Below the pieces are notes generated by a model. The model made no database searches and was not told the origin of the DNA. It saw nothing but the letters and a program-made list of their open reading frames with translations. Both the position numbers and the translations under genes were made by a program. A DNA stretch of 64,000 nucleotides from Hepsetus odoe (Eukaryota > Chordata > Actinopteri > Characiformes > Hepsetidae). Positions 11,811-23,351 of the stretch are shown here, piece after piece (position 1 is the first letter of the stretch; each line of letters begins with the position of its first letter). The stretch spans positions 15,302,445 to 15,366,444 of the forward strand of contig CM029387.1 in the NCBI GenBank assembly GCA_017165825.1. The letters are read 5' to 3'.

Positions 11811-12759
11811 AATACCCACCATTTTTGATTGATTAGACCTCAGAGAGAAGCTCCTTTTCACATTTTGTTCATCATGCAGCAAAGCGGGTTTCATATCGTG
11901 CTGCCATTGGTGCAAACATTTTTTTGTGTTTTAATGTCTTTTTTTCATTGTTTGCTACCTCAGGCTTTGGTGCTAAGATTCCATCAGTTGAGCTCCAAAT
12001 TTCCCAAGGTAGACTGATCCCACAAAAAGCCAGGGGACCTTATTTTGCTTGATAACTGTAGGTGCCTAACTGTTTCTTTCTCTTTCCTGTCTGATAACAT
12101 AAGAAAAAAAAAAAAGAAAGGGAAACTTTTTGGAGTTAAGCAGGCAGATTTATCTGCTGCTCCAAAGTTTTGGTGAAAGGAAGGGAGAAGATCCCTCTCG
12201 TCTGCTTGTCCTCCTGCACTGATAGTGAAACTGGAGGACAGGGTCAGGTGAGGATAGCATGTCTGAGGTCCACTATCAGCCTAGGCCTGATCTCCCTGTC
12301 CTTTGGCCCCTCCTGACATCTGATTAGCATTGTCTGCCTTATCTTCAACCAATTGCTCAACACAAGTGTTGACGAAGCACTTATCAACAAAGAAGAGGGA
12401 TCTGGTTCTTGCCCAAACGGAACCCATGTTCAATTTAACAGCTGTTTACTTCAGCCTTCATTTAATGTCCACTTTGAAATTCCATCGGATTAACATTTTG
12501 TTTAATGAATAGAAGAAAATGTTGAAAACATTCAAGACAAATCAAATTCAAAGAGAGAATTTTTAAGTGAGTTTGACTTTATTTTATTATTATCTGAATT
12601 TGATGTAAACATTTTTATATCAGTCTTGTAGTTTTAAGAAAGTTGTTGACTTTTCATTTGCATGTAAAATTCAAAATAGCGAAATGCCATTATAATGATA
12701 CCAACTAAAAGAGAATAAAAATCAAAAAATATCAAATATCAAATATCAAAATATCAGAT
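11811..12759. other. No gene recognised
   Basis: AT-rich sequence with an A-rich run near 12103-12120. The frames at 11829-12017 and 12330-12512 have no recognisable features. Confidence 0.4.
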
Positions 12760-12850
12760 TGCTGACCTGTCCGGGTTTTTCTGTGTTTCTGTGTGCAGTG
12801 GGATGGACACTAGCCCCCTCCTGGTTAGGAAAATTGGCTCAAATAATGGA
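12760..12850 (-). repeat. Short fragment of fish LINE-tail repeat
   Basis: Contains GACCTGTCCGGGTTTTTCTG, GTGGGATGGAC and GGCTCAAATAATGGATAATA, words of the tail family seen at 59305-59600. Only about 90 bp remain. Confidence 0.45.
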
Positions 12851-13166
12851 TAATAAACACTGCAATAAATGATGTATACATTTAACGATTTCCTTTTTTG
12901 ATTTCCTGAAAGCAAGGTCATATATTATGTATTTTTATGACATTTTTAACCACAACATAAGTACCTCATTTATGTTGGTTTGCTGAATACAGCTATCATA
13001 AATAATAATAAATAATAAATAAAATACTACCTGTTTATAAAGGTTTGGATGTTAAACATTTCTGTAATAACATACTGTATCTGGCTGTCTGTAAATAAGA
13101 CAAAAACATTTTGACAGAGTTTGCAATTCCACATCTTGGGCTAGATGTAAATCAGCCCATATGTTA
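12851..13166. other. AT-rich DNA, nothing recognised
   Basis: Contains AATAATAAATAATAAATAAA at 13000-13021. No gene or family seen. Confidence 0.4.
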
Positions 13167-13452
13167 GTTCATGTCATGGTCTGTCGTGCCTGTGGTTCCG
13201 GCTGGGCACGACAGATGGCGCTCTGTTCTGACTGAGCACACCTGGGCTTGTTCAGACACAGGTGTGCTTCATTGGGGCTGCTATTTAAGCCCCAGTAAGT
13301 CAGAAAAGAGCACGATTCATTAACAAGGCTATGCCTACAGTTAATGGTGGCACTTTTGATTTGTGTTGTTGGTTTTTATTTAATAAAGTTACGTTTTTGA
13401 CTACTGGCTCTGTGTTGGTGTCCTTCAAACTCCCCGCCACTGTTACAGTTCA
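13167..13452. repeat. Target-site duplication GTTCA flanking the solo LTR
   Basis: GTTCA at 13167-13171 and again at 13448-13452 directly abut the TG...CA ends of the LTR. A 5-bp duplication is what Ty3/gypsy-type integrases make. Confidence 0.8.
13172..13447 (+). mobile_element. Solo LTR of a Ty3/gypsy-like retrotransposon
   Basis: 276 bp bounded by TGTCATGG and CTGTTACA (5'-TG...CA-3'), inside a perfect 5-bp duplication (GTTCA). It has a TATA-like TATTTAA at 13282-13288 and AATAAA at 13382-13387, in the order expected for U3-R-U5 on the plus strand. No internal retroviral-type sequence lies next to it, so it is a solo LTR left by LTR-LTR recombination. Its sequence differs from the LTR at 62416-62698, so a different family is involved. 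The Ty3/gypsy assignment is inferred from ends and duplication length. Confidence 0.8.
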
Positions 13453-15035
13453 CAGGTCTAGTTAGTGGGTCGTTCTAGTAATTTTAAACGTCAAGCAAAA
13501 TTATGTTTAAAATGTAACATTATGAATGATAGTTTCATGTTGTAATGACAATGCCATAGATAGTTAAATAGTAATTTAAATAGTTAAATCGTACTTAACA
13601 ACAAAATGACAATAATATCTAAACTCTGATCAATTAAAATTACCACTGTGTTCCCTTGCTTCACCCTTAAATGGAAACAAAGGAGAAAGAAGAAAATATT
13701 CAGAACTGATATTATCAAATCCATCATGACTTTAAGACCTCTTAGAGTTAAAAGTTGATAACTCACCCTGACGACTGGTCATGGTACTTGTATACTGGTT
13801 TTAATGTTGCTCTTTATGGAGGCAGAGCAGGATCTCCTGCCCTTAATTCACACGGCAACAGCGCCAGCCAACTGCCTGCGGATGATGCAACTGGCAAAAC
13901 TCCCAAGTTTATTTCCTCCCTTTTTAGACCTTCTAAGCCAAACTCCCAGTGCGCTAAAACATACTGAACCGGTGGTGTACGGAGGCAGCTTTATTGGCCG
14001 ACATATGCGAAAACTCTGCCTATTCCTTACAGGCCGAAGTTAACTTCATAACTTTATAATACTTTGATTGTTTATGCTAACTTGTTGACATGCTTTTGGC
14101 AGTAAATGAGTGCTCTCACTGCCAGAGCACGTGCTTTCTTATAGAATTAGGCCTGAGAGTTGTCACTGCTTGAGCCAGTTCTATAAGTAGAAATAGCATA
14201 AGTTAATGAAACAGCAGTTAAAACGAAATCATTAGACTCACCTCCTTCATGTCTGTGTGTCAACAAAGTGAAATAAATGATTATAAATGAACAAATGAAT
14301 AGAAATTAGTGCTAATGGTCTGGAAGTATGTACCTCTAGATGTTTTAAAATTGAAAGTACAGTGTGCTTAGAAACAACATTGTGCTCTTCAAAAGTGGAA
14401 ATTGCTTAATGTCATTTTTTAAAAAGAAAAGGGTTTTTTATTTTATATTGCAAAAATGAAACTACATTGATGGATGCTACTGGTAGAGTGGGTACCATGC
14501 CACTCATTCACACTCACCGCCACTCTTCTTCGCAAACAAAATGAAGAAATGACACAAAAGTCATTTTTCATAAGATTCATTCATCAGTTTCAAACTGTGG
14601 CTTTGCAAAGAAATTAACAACATTTTTGAGAGTCCAGAGTTGGAGTTATACACAATTCCAGCTTTAGAATGAATTGGTCAGGCTAACTGCTGAACTGGTC
14701 AATAGGCTATAATTTTTTCTCACTGGTTTGTGAGACACAAGAACAAAGAATTCTAAAAGAGTGTTTATTTAGTTTCCATGTATAAAACTTATATTTAAAA
14801 TAATTTTTGATTACTGCTTAAAGGGATTTCTGAAATAACTTATTTTTGGAAAGCGCCTAAGAACACAAAAAGGACTCCTAAGAATCATTTTTAGTTTCAT
14901 TTTACACCCTATACTTAGCCTAATCCTCAGCCAAAAACCCCTCCCTATCCCATACTAAAGCTGGTAGTAACTTGAACCCAAATAATGCTCCGTTTCAACA
15001 TATTTTACTGCTATATGTTGTGGAAAGAAAGATAC
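13453..15035. other. No gene recognised
   Basis: AT-rich DNA. The two overlapping plus frames at 13755-14043 have no known motif. Nothing else is identifiable. Confidence 0.4.
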
Positions 15036-15039
15036 ATTT

Positions 15040-16464
15040 TTAGATCTTTTTGCCAGATGTTTCTATGGTAAACTGAAGTATAATTACAAGCTTTTCATGA
15101 GTTTTAAAGGCTTTTATTGACAATTACATTAGGTTTATACAATGAGTCATTTGTAGTGTTGTCCCTTTTTTTGACCTCTTCTATTTGCCCTGACATGCTG
15201 TCAATCAACTTCTGTGCCAACTCCTGACTGTGGAGCCCATTCTTGCATAATCAATGAGTTTGTTAGAATTTTTTGTCCACTCACTTCTTGAGGATTGACC
15301 ACAAGTTCTCATTGGGATTGGCGTCTGGAAAGTTTCCTGGCCATGGAACTAAAATTTTTATGTTTTGTTCCTCAAGCCACTTAGTTATCACTTTTGCCTT
15401 ATGGCGCAGTGCTCCATCATGCTGGAGAAGGCATTGTTCTTGACCAGACTGTTCTTGGATGGTTGGGAGAAGTTGCTCTCAGAGGATGTTTTGGTATCAT
15501 TCTTTATTCATGGGTGTGTTGTTTGGCAAAATTGTGAGTGAGCCACTCCTGAGCCACTTTCTGGCTGAGAAGAAATCCCACACATGGATGGTCTCAGGAT
15601 GTTTTACTGTTGGCAGAACACAGGAGTGATGGTAGTGCTCAAATTTTCATCTCTGGACAATCTTTCTGGAAGCCCCAAACAATCGGAAAGTGGATTCATC
15701 AGAGAAAATGACTTTACCCCAGTCTTCAGCAGTCCAACTCCTCTACCTTTTGCAGAATATCCCTGATCCTTTTCTTGGAGAGAAGTGGCTTCTTTGCTGC
15801 CCTTCTTGACACCAGGCCATCCTACAAATGTTTTCGCCTCACATCTGCACTCACATCTGCCTGCTGCCATCCCTGAGCAAGCTTTGCACTGATGGTGCCC
15901 TGATCCCACTGCTGAACAAACTTTAGGAGATGGTCCTGGAGCTTGCTTGTCTTTCTTCCCTGAAGCCTCTTCACAGCAACTGAACCTCTCTCCTTGCCAT
16001 TCTTGATGATCTGATAAATGGTTGATTTAGGTGCAATTTGACTAGCAGCAATATCCTTGGCTGTGAAGCCTTTTTTTGCAATGCAATGATGATTGCATGT
16101 GTTTCTTTGCAGGTAACCATGATTACCAGAGGAAGAACAATAATTTCACGTTTGACCCTCCTTAAAAAGTCTGCTATTCTAACTCAGTCAGCATGACAGA
16201 ATGATCTCCAGTTTTGTCCTCCTCAACACTCTCACCTGCGTTAATGAGAGGATCACTGAAATGATGTCAACTGGTCCTTTTGTGGTGGTGCTGAAATTCG
16301 GTAGAAACTTTTTGGGATTAAGTTCATTTTCACGGCAAAGAGGGACTTACAATTGCAATTCAACTGATACTAGAGTTTCTGCAAATTGCCATCATAAAAA
16401 CTGAGGCAGCAAACTTTGTGAAACTTATTATTTTTGTCATTCTCAAAACCTTTGGCCATGGCTG
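15040..16464 (-). mobile_element. Tc1/mariner transposon relic 2, left inverted repeat missing
   Basis: The right end reads (minus strand) CAGCCATGGCCAAAGG... directly after TA (16465-16466), a terminal repeat of a fish Tc1-like family. A degraded transposase gene and its 3' untranslated part follow leftwards to about 15040, where homology stops after GATCTAAAAA. The matching inverted repeat is not present on the left, so the copy is end-truncated. Confidence 0.8.
15240..16110 (-). pseudogene. Degraded Tc1-like transposase
   Basis: On the minus strand an N-terminal helix-turn-helix region is readable near 16080-15980 (KGFTAKDIAASQIAP, then STIYQIIKNGKERGS). Further on, a central catalytic segment gives WTAEDWGKVIFSDESTFRLF (about 15735-15675), holding the aspartate of the DDE triad that sits in the DES motif. 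These blocks lie in different frames and are separated by stops, so the gene is dead. Family length would be about 340 residues. Transposase would bind the terminal repeats and insert at TA; this copy cannot. Confidence 0.75.
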
Positions 16465-16466
16465 TA

Positions 16467-18179
16467 GTTATTATATGTACTAAAGACAACAAATTCTATT
16501 AAATATATTAGATTTGAGTAGCTACAGGATCATCCAAACAGAAATGAAGTGGTGTTGGGAATTCAGTGCAGCATTCCCAGTGTTGCACATAACTAGAGTT
16601 CTCCAGAGTAAATATCCTCTTAACTAATAAATCAATAACTTCCACCCTGATGAAGACAAATATCAGATGGTAGATTTTTGAAGTGTCATGTTTGATTAGT
16701 GCAAAGGCTCTCTGCAGCAAGTATTTTTTTTTGCCTGTCCTGGCAGCTGTTCCACTGGCCTCTCACCAACAGCATCCGAAATGAAGCCTGGACTTTCAAG
16801 GGACTTCAAAAGAAGCTTCAATGAGAGAAGCCTGTAATTACCCCCATGTCTCCCAGGAAACTTTTTGTCAGGAGAGATTCTGGATTGATTTGAATTTTAT
16901 GGTCAATATGTCATATTAGTCACAAAGCCAAAACAACAAGATGTGTATCTTCCTTGCATGTGCTTGTAAAAGGTCATCTCAAGCAAATCGGAATCTAAAC
17001 AGTTTCATTTCTTGTTGTGTATCCTGCATGAACATGACTCCTCATATCTTATTAGTGCTTTGAAGACTTTGTTATGCCTATATTTGTGCTCTAGGGCAAG
17101 CTTAATTATAACAGGCTCAGGGGCTAGATATAATAGTTATGAGACATGTCAGGTAAATTGATACAAATACAATGAACACACTCCTCTACTATAAAATCTT
17201 AATAAATGGAAGAATATGCATCGGAATAAATATGTTTGGTGAAAAGAGAGTGTGAAACGTGACAAATTAACTTTGACTTGAAGAGGAAATATCAGAAGGA
17301 TAAAATTAATATTTTATTAACTTGACATCTATTAAAAGTTTTTGATGAATCTTTGCATGAAACATCCAATAAACTGACTGCTTTAAACTTATATGGGAGG
17401 ATATGGACTTTCAATGTTTAATTAGTTGTAGCGTTGTGTCACAACCAACCTTGTCTTGAATATCAGAGTGTGGTGAATTTGCCATGGCTACGAACCACCA
17501 ACTTTTGTATGAAAAGGGAATTCATCAGACATGCAAAACAGCCCACCACAACCCATAGGTTTTGGCATGACTTTTAAAGGGAATCTATTGTGAAAATGAA
17601 GTTACAGTCCCACAGTGGTATATCAGCAACCAGACAACATTTCTTATATCATACCAAGGCCATAATTACAAAATGTCTTGGGGAGGAGCAAGTCAACATT
17701 TTTTTTAAACCATGTTGGATTTTATCTACAAGCATTTTCATCTCCACCACCTAACATCACCCACAAGAAAGCCTGTAGAGGACTGCAGAGGATCTTAGAG
17801 AGTTCCTTGACACTTGTACATCTGTGGTTCCTGCAAGATGCCTTCACTGTTAGTGGTTCTTTTATAGCACCACTCCAAGCAGCCCTTTTTTGCACCTGTA
17901 TTATAAGGAAAGTAGAGAATCTGTATTGATCTCATATTCAATTAAATATCCAATCTACGATATTTCGAACATGAGCTCATCTCAGCAGGTTGGACCACAT
18001 CCGGAGGCAAGTGGTTTTCATCCATACGGTGCATAAACCTTAAATAAAAGCATGGCCTCTCTATTTTTGGAATAGATTCTTCAAAGCCTTGTGGATAACA
18101 TTGTGCTCCAGACCAATTTAGAGAGAAAAAATGAACAGCATCACAGAACAGAACCAAAACAATGCCAGTTCTTTGAGTG
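16467..18179. other. No gene recognised
   Basis: AT-rich single-copy-looking DNA. The frame at 17678-17929 and the minus frame at 16508-16720 lack family features. Confidence 0.4.
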
Positions 18180-18715
18180 ACTCCAACCACTCCACGGCCC
18201 AATAATGAAGTGTGAAATTGAACTGTCAGTGCTGTGTGATTGTGTGTCTTCTCTCGCCAGAGGGATCACGTTGGGGACTGATAAAGCCCTGCACAATGCG
18301 GCATCTGACACCCAGCCATAGTAAACACTGTCCTCCCAACCTCCACTTATCTCCCTGTCATTTCTGGAATAACTGCCATGACAAAAGGCGCCCTCCCCAA
18401 CTCTATCTGCCATCATATCAGTGCCAGTAAGAGGTTGATAATTCTGATGAAACGCTGATGAATTTTAGTGAAACCTCCGAGGAACAAGGCACTAAATGGG
18501 CTGCTGATGGAACGATCCCTTCTTTTCTTCCTCCCCATGCCCTCTCATTGTTTCACTCATAACAAAACGCAACTGTTACATGGGGCAAGTTGCATCGATT
18601 ACATTCTGTTGGGCCTTTGGGTAATGATGTGACTGCATTAATATTGTAGCATATGACTACTCTTACATATTCATATGAAATGTTATTCTCTAATTAGAGA
18701 CTAATGAACATTTTT
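18180..18715. promoter_or_regulatory. Single-copy block, candidate non-coding regulatory DNA
   Basis: GC-balanced and non-repetitive between AT-rich flanks, with CTAATTAG at about 18690 and other homeodomain-like cores. Frames on both strands overlap and carry no family signal. Inference only. Confidence 0.22.
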
Positions 18716-19605
18716 TTTTGATGAATGATTAAGGAAATGGCAACACTTCTTTCTGTGCCTCCAATGCTTAATAAGCTTTCCAAATTAAAAAAATAAAAAT
18801 GTATTTTATACCCAGTTCATAAAGAGATCTCTTAGGATTTAGGCTATGTGGGACTATCAAGACATTGATTTGTTGATACATTGATGCGTTATCAAAACAG
18901 TTCAGTCCCTAGATTCCAATGTAAAATTTGCACAAACCAGATATTATAATACATTTATAATAATTACATTTGCCAAGCTGATTTTTCACTCTCATTAAAA
19001 AAAAAATTATGATAATGCTTAGCAAATAGTATTTAAGATATTATATGGCATTTGTCATAAGCATGCTATGTTAATTATTACACGAACATGTAAATTATAA
19101 TGTTTATTCCTAAAGTCCCATTTCCTATAAATTTGTTCTTAACATTGAAGACACTAATTTTTATAATGCACTATAAATACAAACATAATACACTTTATAG
19201 AGCATCATACCAAACCATCACAGGCTTTAGGTTATGTATTTTTTTATAGGTATTGTCTTTATAATATTTACGACATTTCCTTCCAGTTTCTAAAATTTAG
19301 ATTTACAGTGTTTTTATGATTATTATTTTAATGCATCATTAAACCTGACAGTATAAAGTTATATATTTTATTATAGCCTTAAGCATGTGAATATTATGGC
19401 TTTTGTGCACTTACACAGGCTCATTTCAGGCATCATAATGTATACAGTATAATAGCTTCAGTATAATAGCAGTATAATAGCTATAATGGCTAAGATCAAG
19501 TTTAGTATCTGTTCTTATCTGTTTAATATCTGATATGTTTTCTATATGAGGGCTGCATAAAATAAAATAAAATTGAATTAAATACATTTTTTAGAACAGG
19601 TACAT
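18716..19605. other. Very AT-rich segment
   Basis: Dominated by A/T with repeated short words such as TATAATAGC (three times at 19447-19486). No transposon ends are evident. No gene. Confidence 0.5.
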
Positions 19606-19609
19606 GGAA

Positions 19610-19800
19610 AGGTTAGGGACTAGACCCCAGGAGCAGAAGGTCATACTGTCCCCATCCCTGCTCCCTGGGCACTTTAAATAGCTGCCCCTTGCTGCATGTG
19701 TATGTGTATGGGTGAAGCATAGAGGAAACATTTCTTTGTGTCTCACTGTGTTCTGTGCTATTTCACAATAGCAATCCTTCCCTTTCACCTCACTTTCACT
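19610..19800 (+). repeat. tRNA-derived SINE, tail-A type, 5'-degraded copy
   Basis: Retains CATCCCTGCTCCCTGGGCACT, the internal block ending in TGGGTGAAG, and the tail TGTGTCTCACTGTGTTCTG then TCACTTTCACTTAC. The same succession occurs at 49734-49976. The tRNA-like head is hard to read here. Confidence 0.55.
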
Positions 19801-19969
19801 TACAAATGCCTTTCTAAAGCTTATAACTACAGAATTCTTAGGAAAGGTTTTGCAGCATCACATCACACATCACAAAAACCAAACCAGTTCTGGAATTATT
19901 TAGATTGCACTTCCTGGTTTTACTGGCTGGCACAACTGTTTCAAGTAGTGTTGGAAATTACACAATATT

Positions 19970-20343
19970 CTTTCTTCTTTTGGCTGCTTCCCCTTAAGGG
20001 TTGACACAGTGAATCATCCATTTCTATTTCTTCCGGGCCTCTGCATCTTCCATGTTGACTTCGACTGCATGCATGTCCTTTCTCAATAAAACTCCTCTTT
20101 GGTCCACCTCTTCTTCTCTTGGCTGGTAGCTCCATCTTCAATATCCTTCTCCCAATTTAATCCTCGTCTCTTCTCTGTGCATATCCAAAACAATGCAATC
20201 TCATCTCTCTGACTTTGTCTCAATGACACAATATTATTGGTTCATAAACTGAATGGATAAGTAGAATAGTCCATATTAATCAGCTTTTTAAAGTTTCCAG
20301 ACACGTAATAACAACATCGACCCTCTCAGGTAAGGACATTCTT
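19970..20343 (-). mobile_element. RTE-like LINE 3' fragment, copy 1 of two adjacent tails
   Basis: On the minus strand the C-terminal reverse-transcriptase end is readable: MELPAKRRRGGPKRSF near 20135-20085, followed by the GGAAG/CAACC-type 3' terminus near 19980-20000. A match to the part just upstream of the next copy (GGTAAGGACATTCT occurs at about 20330 and again near 20810) shows that this copy extends to about 20343 with a decayed middle. Confidence 0.65.
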
Positions 20344-20860
20344 ATTCCTCTCCTTTTCGCTGCTCTCTTTAGGGGTCGCCAGAACGGATCATGCGTTTCC
20401 ATTTCTTCCTGTCGTTTGCATTTTCTCCTTCAAACCAGTTGCCTGCATGTCCTATCTCAAAACATCCATAAACCTCCTCTTTGGCCTTCCTCATTTTCTC
20501 TTTCCATCCCAACATCTTCCTCCCAAGATAATCCTCATCTCTCTTCTGCACATGTCCAAACCAACGCAACTTGCTTCTCTAACTTTGTCTCCAAAATGTA
20601 TAACCTGATCTGTCCCTCTTATATACTCATTTCTAATCCCTTCCATCCTTGTCATACCCAACAAAAGTCTCTATGTCTACTATGGCTTTAACTCTGCTCC
20701 CTTCAGCTCTGCCTCCTGTGTTTTTGTCAGTCCCATCATCCCCAACCCATACAACATAGCTGGTCTCACTACTGTCCTGTAAACCTTTCCTTTTACTCTC
20801 TCTGGTAAGGACATTCTCTTGATCTCTTTTCCATTTTTTGTGGCCATTGAACTGGGTGCA
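20344..20860 (-). mobile_element. RTE-like LINE 3' fragment, copy 2
   Basis: The minus strand encodes the end of the LINE reverse-transcriptase ORF. MRWFGHVQKRDEDYLGRKM is at about 20569-20513 and the block ending KWKRMIRSGDP closes near 20369. Upstream (20600-20860) lies the decayed preceding part of the ORF. The copy is 5'-truncated as most LINE insertions are. It has the same orientation as copy 1, directly next to it. Confidence 0.75.
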
Positions 20861-20924
20861 CATCTCAGCTCAGGAGCTCAGGAGCTCATTACAGCGTTTT
20901 GAGTGCTTTCCACATTGCAAATTG

Positions 20925-20965
20925 GGATAAAGGTCTGGTGATTTTGCTGGTCAGTCAGTGTCCCA
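20925..20965 (-). pseudogene. Tiny Tc1/mariner transposase fragment
   Basis: Minus-strand conceptual reading of this stretch gives PAKSPDLYPN, a decayed form of the conserved PxxSPDLNPI block before the last acidic residue of Tc1/mariner transposases. Only about 40 bp are interpretable. Confidence 0.4.
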
Positions 20966-21344
20966 GTGCTTCTGTCATGTTCTACAGATGTCATGGGATG
21001 TGAGAGTATAAAAGTATGAAGAAAAAAATGTATAAAATGAATGAGAATTCTTGTCATTTTTTTAAAAACAATTTTTAAAACTGGTGTAAATCTTATCTAA
21101 TAGGATTAATGCTGTTTTTAACACAAGTGGACATGATTCTTGACCTTGAAAAACACTAACAAGATATTTCAGAAGCAAGTTTTTAATAGAAAATTATGTG
21201 AGAACACCTTTTTTTTTCTCTTATCAATCATGTTATATGACCTTACAAGCTTTTGTTCTGTTCTTTGAGGGTGCCATAAGTGTGGACAAATCTGACCCAT
21301 GAAATGACTACATACAATTCGTATTATCAGATGAAGGATCCATG
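20966..21344. other. Nothing recognised
   Basis: AT-rich sequence, no frame or repeat family identified. Confidence 0.4.
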
Positions 21345-21562
21345 GGCCCCAGGATCAGAAGGGCATGGGTTCAAATCCCAGACCAGTAGATTGCCTTGAG
21401 GTTCCCTTGAGCAAGGTACCATTCCCGTAACTGCTCCCCAGGCGCTTTCAACAGTTGCCCCATCCTGCAGGTATGTGTAAAACGCAGAGGTATAATTTCA
21501 TTGTGATTCACTGTGTGCTGTATTCACAATGTTGAGAATATTCACTTTCACTTTAATGTGCA
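21345..21562 (+). repeat. tRNA-derived SINE, tail-A type
   Basis: A B-box-like GGGTTCAAATCCC lies at about 21369-21381, then GAGCAAGGTACC, TAACTGCTCCCCAGGCGC, a GTAAAACGCAGAGG block and the tail TTCATTGTGATTCACTGTG ending TCACTTTCACTTTA. The A-box half is decayed. Confidence 0.7.
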
Positions 21563-22929
21563 TCATGAACAACATTTGAGCATGCAAACAAGACAAAGCT
21601 CTCAGCTGTTCACAAGAAAAATGTTTTAATGCTTGGTAATGTTTACCAGCAGAAACTGTAAGTCAATCAAAGATGCTGGGTTGCAAACAAGAGAAAATGA
21701 CATGATTATGTGCATGTGCAAAAAAAAATAATTATGAATTTAGCATGACATTAAGACATTATTTGCCACAGATTTGCTCATAAGTCAATCTCATAAAGTG
21801 GATATAGCCAAAATGACCAGGCACATAAGCTTACAAGAAAGTAAGAATGAAGTTAAGAAAGGTTTGATAAGATATGGTTGATTTAAAAAGGTTATGTATC
21901 TTCTTGCAGCAAAATGCAGTACATAAATTAAATGTATTAAATTGATATTTTTGATACAACATATTAAACAGTAATTGTGCATAAATTTATTTGTTGTAAA
22001 GGATGTTCTTGTCTTCATTGAAAATCCACAAAAATGTTATTTGACTAGGAGCATGCACATTTTTGTATTTGACTGTATATACCAGACCGAAAGAGAGAAT
22101 CATGGCTACATCACCCTTTCCTCGGCCACTCTTGTTTTTGCCTGTCCGCCCCTCTGGCTGCAGTCATGCACATTGTGCCATTATTCATGGTATGCACCAG
22201 TGGATCATCAGCACCTCTGCGTCCGTCAGATCCTTTGGGACATGTACCAACATCTGCCCAGCAAGAGCCAAATTCCCCTTAAAAACCTCCAAACAGCATC
22301 TGACCCAGTATTTGTGATAAAGCTGATTTGGCTTTCCAACTTACATTCTTTGTAAGACTTTCCCTGATTTCAAATCTGATATAAAAACAGGATGATTCAT
22401 ACTGCAGTTTATTTTATATCCATTTTATCAACTTCAGCACAGCGTCAGAAATAACGTAAGTCAGTCTGTTTAGAGTTAGAGCTTTAATCAGTGCTTAAAC
22501 CTTTGTTCAGAGAATTACCCAAACTCATGAAAATTATTCAAATTAACCCAATCTTGCCCATCATAAATCAGCAATAAAATGTGGGAGTGTGCTGTTGCAA
22601 ATCTGATCTATGGCCATGATGTTATTCACGATAACACATGTCCTTGACTGTTTGATTATATAACAGTTCTGCAAAAGGTAGGAGAAAGCAAAGCAGATAA
22701 GCCTTGAATTCTTTATCAAATATGCTTTTAAATCAGCAGTTCCTTTTTCCCAAAAAACTGAGCTTTTGTGTTGCAGATCTAAACGTAAAAATTGTCACAA
22801 TATTGGACTCCAATTTCCAATATTTGCTAGATTAACCTGAGTGCCTTTGGTCTAGACAGTCTGTAAATCATATCATAACCCATCTTGTTCACTGAATTGC
22901 AGTTTCTTTATTTCTGAATTCAGTTTGTT
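21563..22929. other. No gene recognised
   Basis: AT-rich. Two overlapping plus frames (21975-22355 and 22063-22317) share one GC-richer patch (22080-22300) but show no family motif; treated as chance. Confidence 0.4.
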
Positions 22930-23080
22930 CAGTTCAGGGGTGCAGGGTCCTGATCCTGCAGGATAATGATGCTGGAGAAACACCTGGAGTTAATGTAAGG
23001 ATGCCTCTAAAGCCCTTCATTACCTGAAATAGGTTATTAATTAAGGATGGAGGCAGTGGCATCCTAGGTGAGATATGCCA
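22930..23080. repeat. Repeat-like GC-richer patch of unknown family
   Basis: Includes GCAGGGTCCTGATCCTGCAGG, nearly self-complementary. No second copy found in the window. Its nature is uncertain. Confidence 0.25.
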
Positions 23081-23284
23081 AACCCTGCTCCAAATTGACT
23101 GAAAAAAGAAAGTGTTAAAAAAGGAGCACTGCACCCTGTTGGCATGGAGCACCCCCCTCCCCCCAATCCTCAGTGGAGGTAAACTGCAAATTTGAACAGC
23201 TTGGTGATTTTGCTCCCATAGCTGCAGAACCAAATGCTTGTTTTGGGGTAAATATGACTAAAGGTCTACAGTGTAAACGCTTTC

Positions 23285-23345
23285 AAATCCATCATCTGAG
23301 CTGCTTATCCTTACCTGGTGGAGCCTAATCCAGAGAAACACCTTG
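23285..23345 (+). repeat. Short LINE-tail repeat fragment
   Basis: CTGCTTATCCTTACCTGGTG and GGAGCCTAATCCAGAG match the start of the family seen at 3140-3420. It ends where the Tc1 relic begins. Confidence 0.45.
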
Positions 23346-23351
23346 GATGTA

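Noticed and set aside
13172..13447. Terminal part of the same family as the LTR at 62416
   Set aside because: They share only the TGTCA start and general architecture; internal sequence is different.
20369..20569. A host protein with homology to a developmental factor
   Set aside because: The FGHVQKRDEDYLGRK block is the common LINE reverse-transcriptase C-terminus, sometimes misannotated as a host gene in fish.
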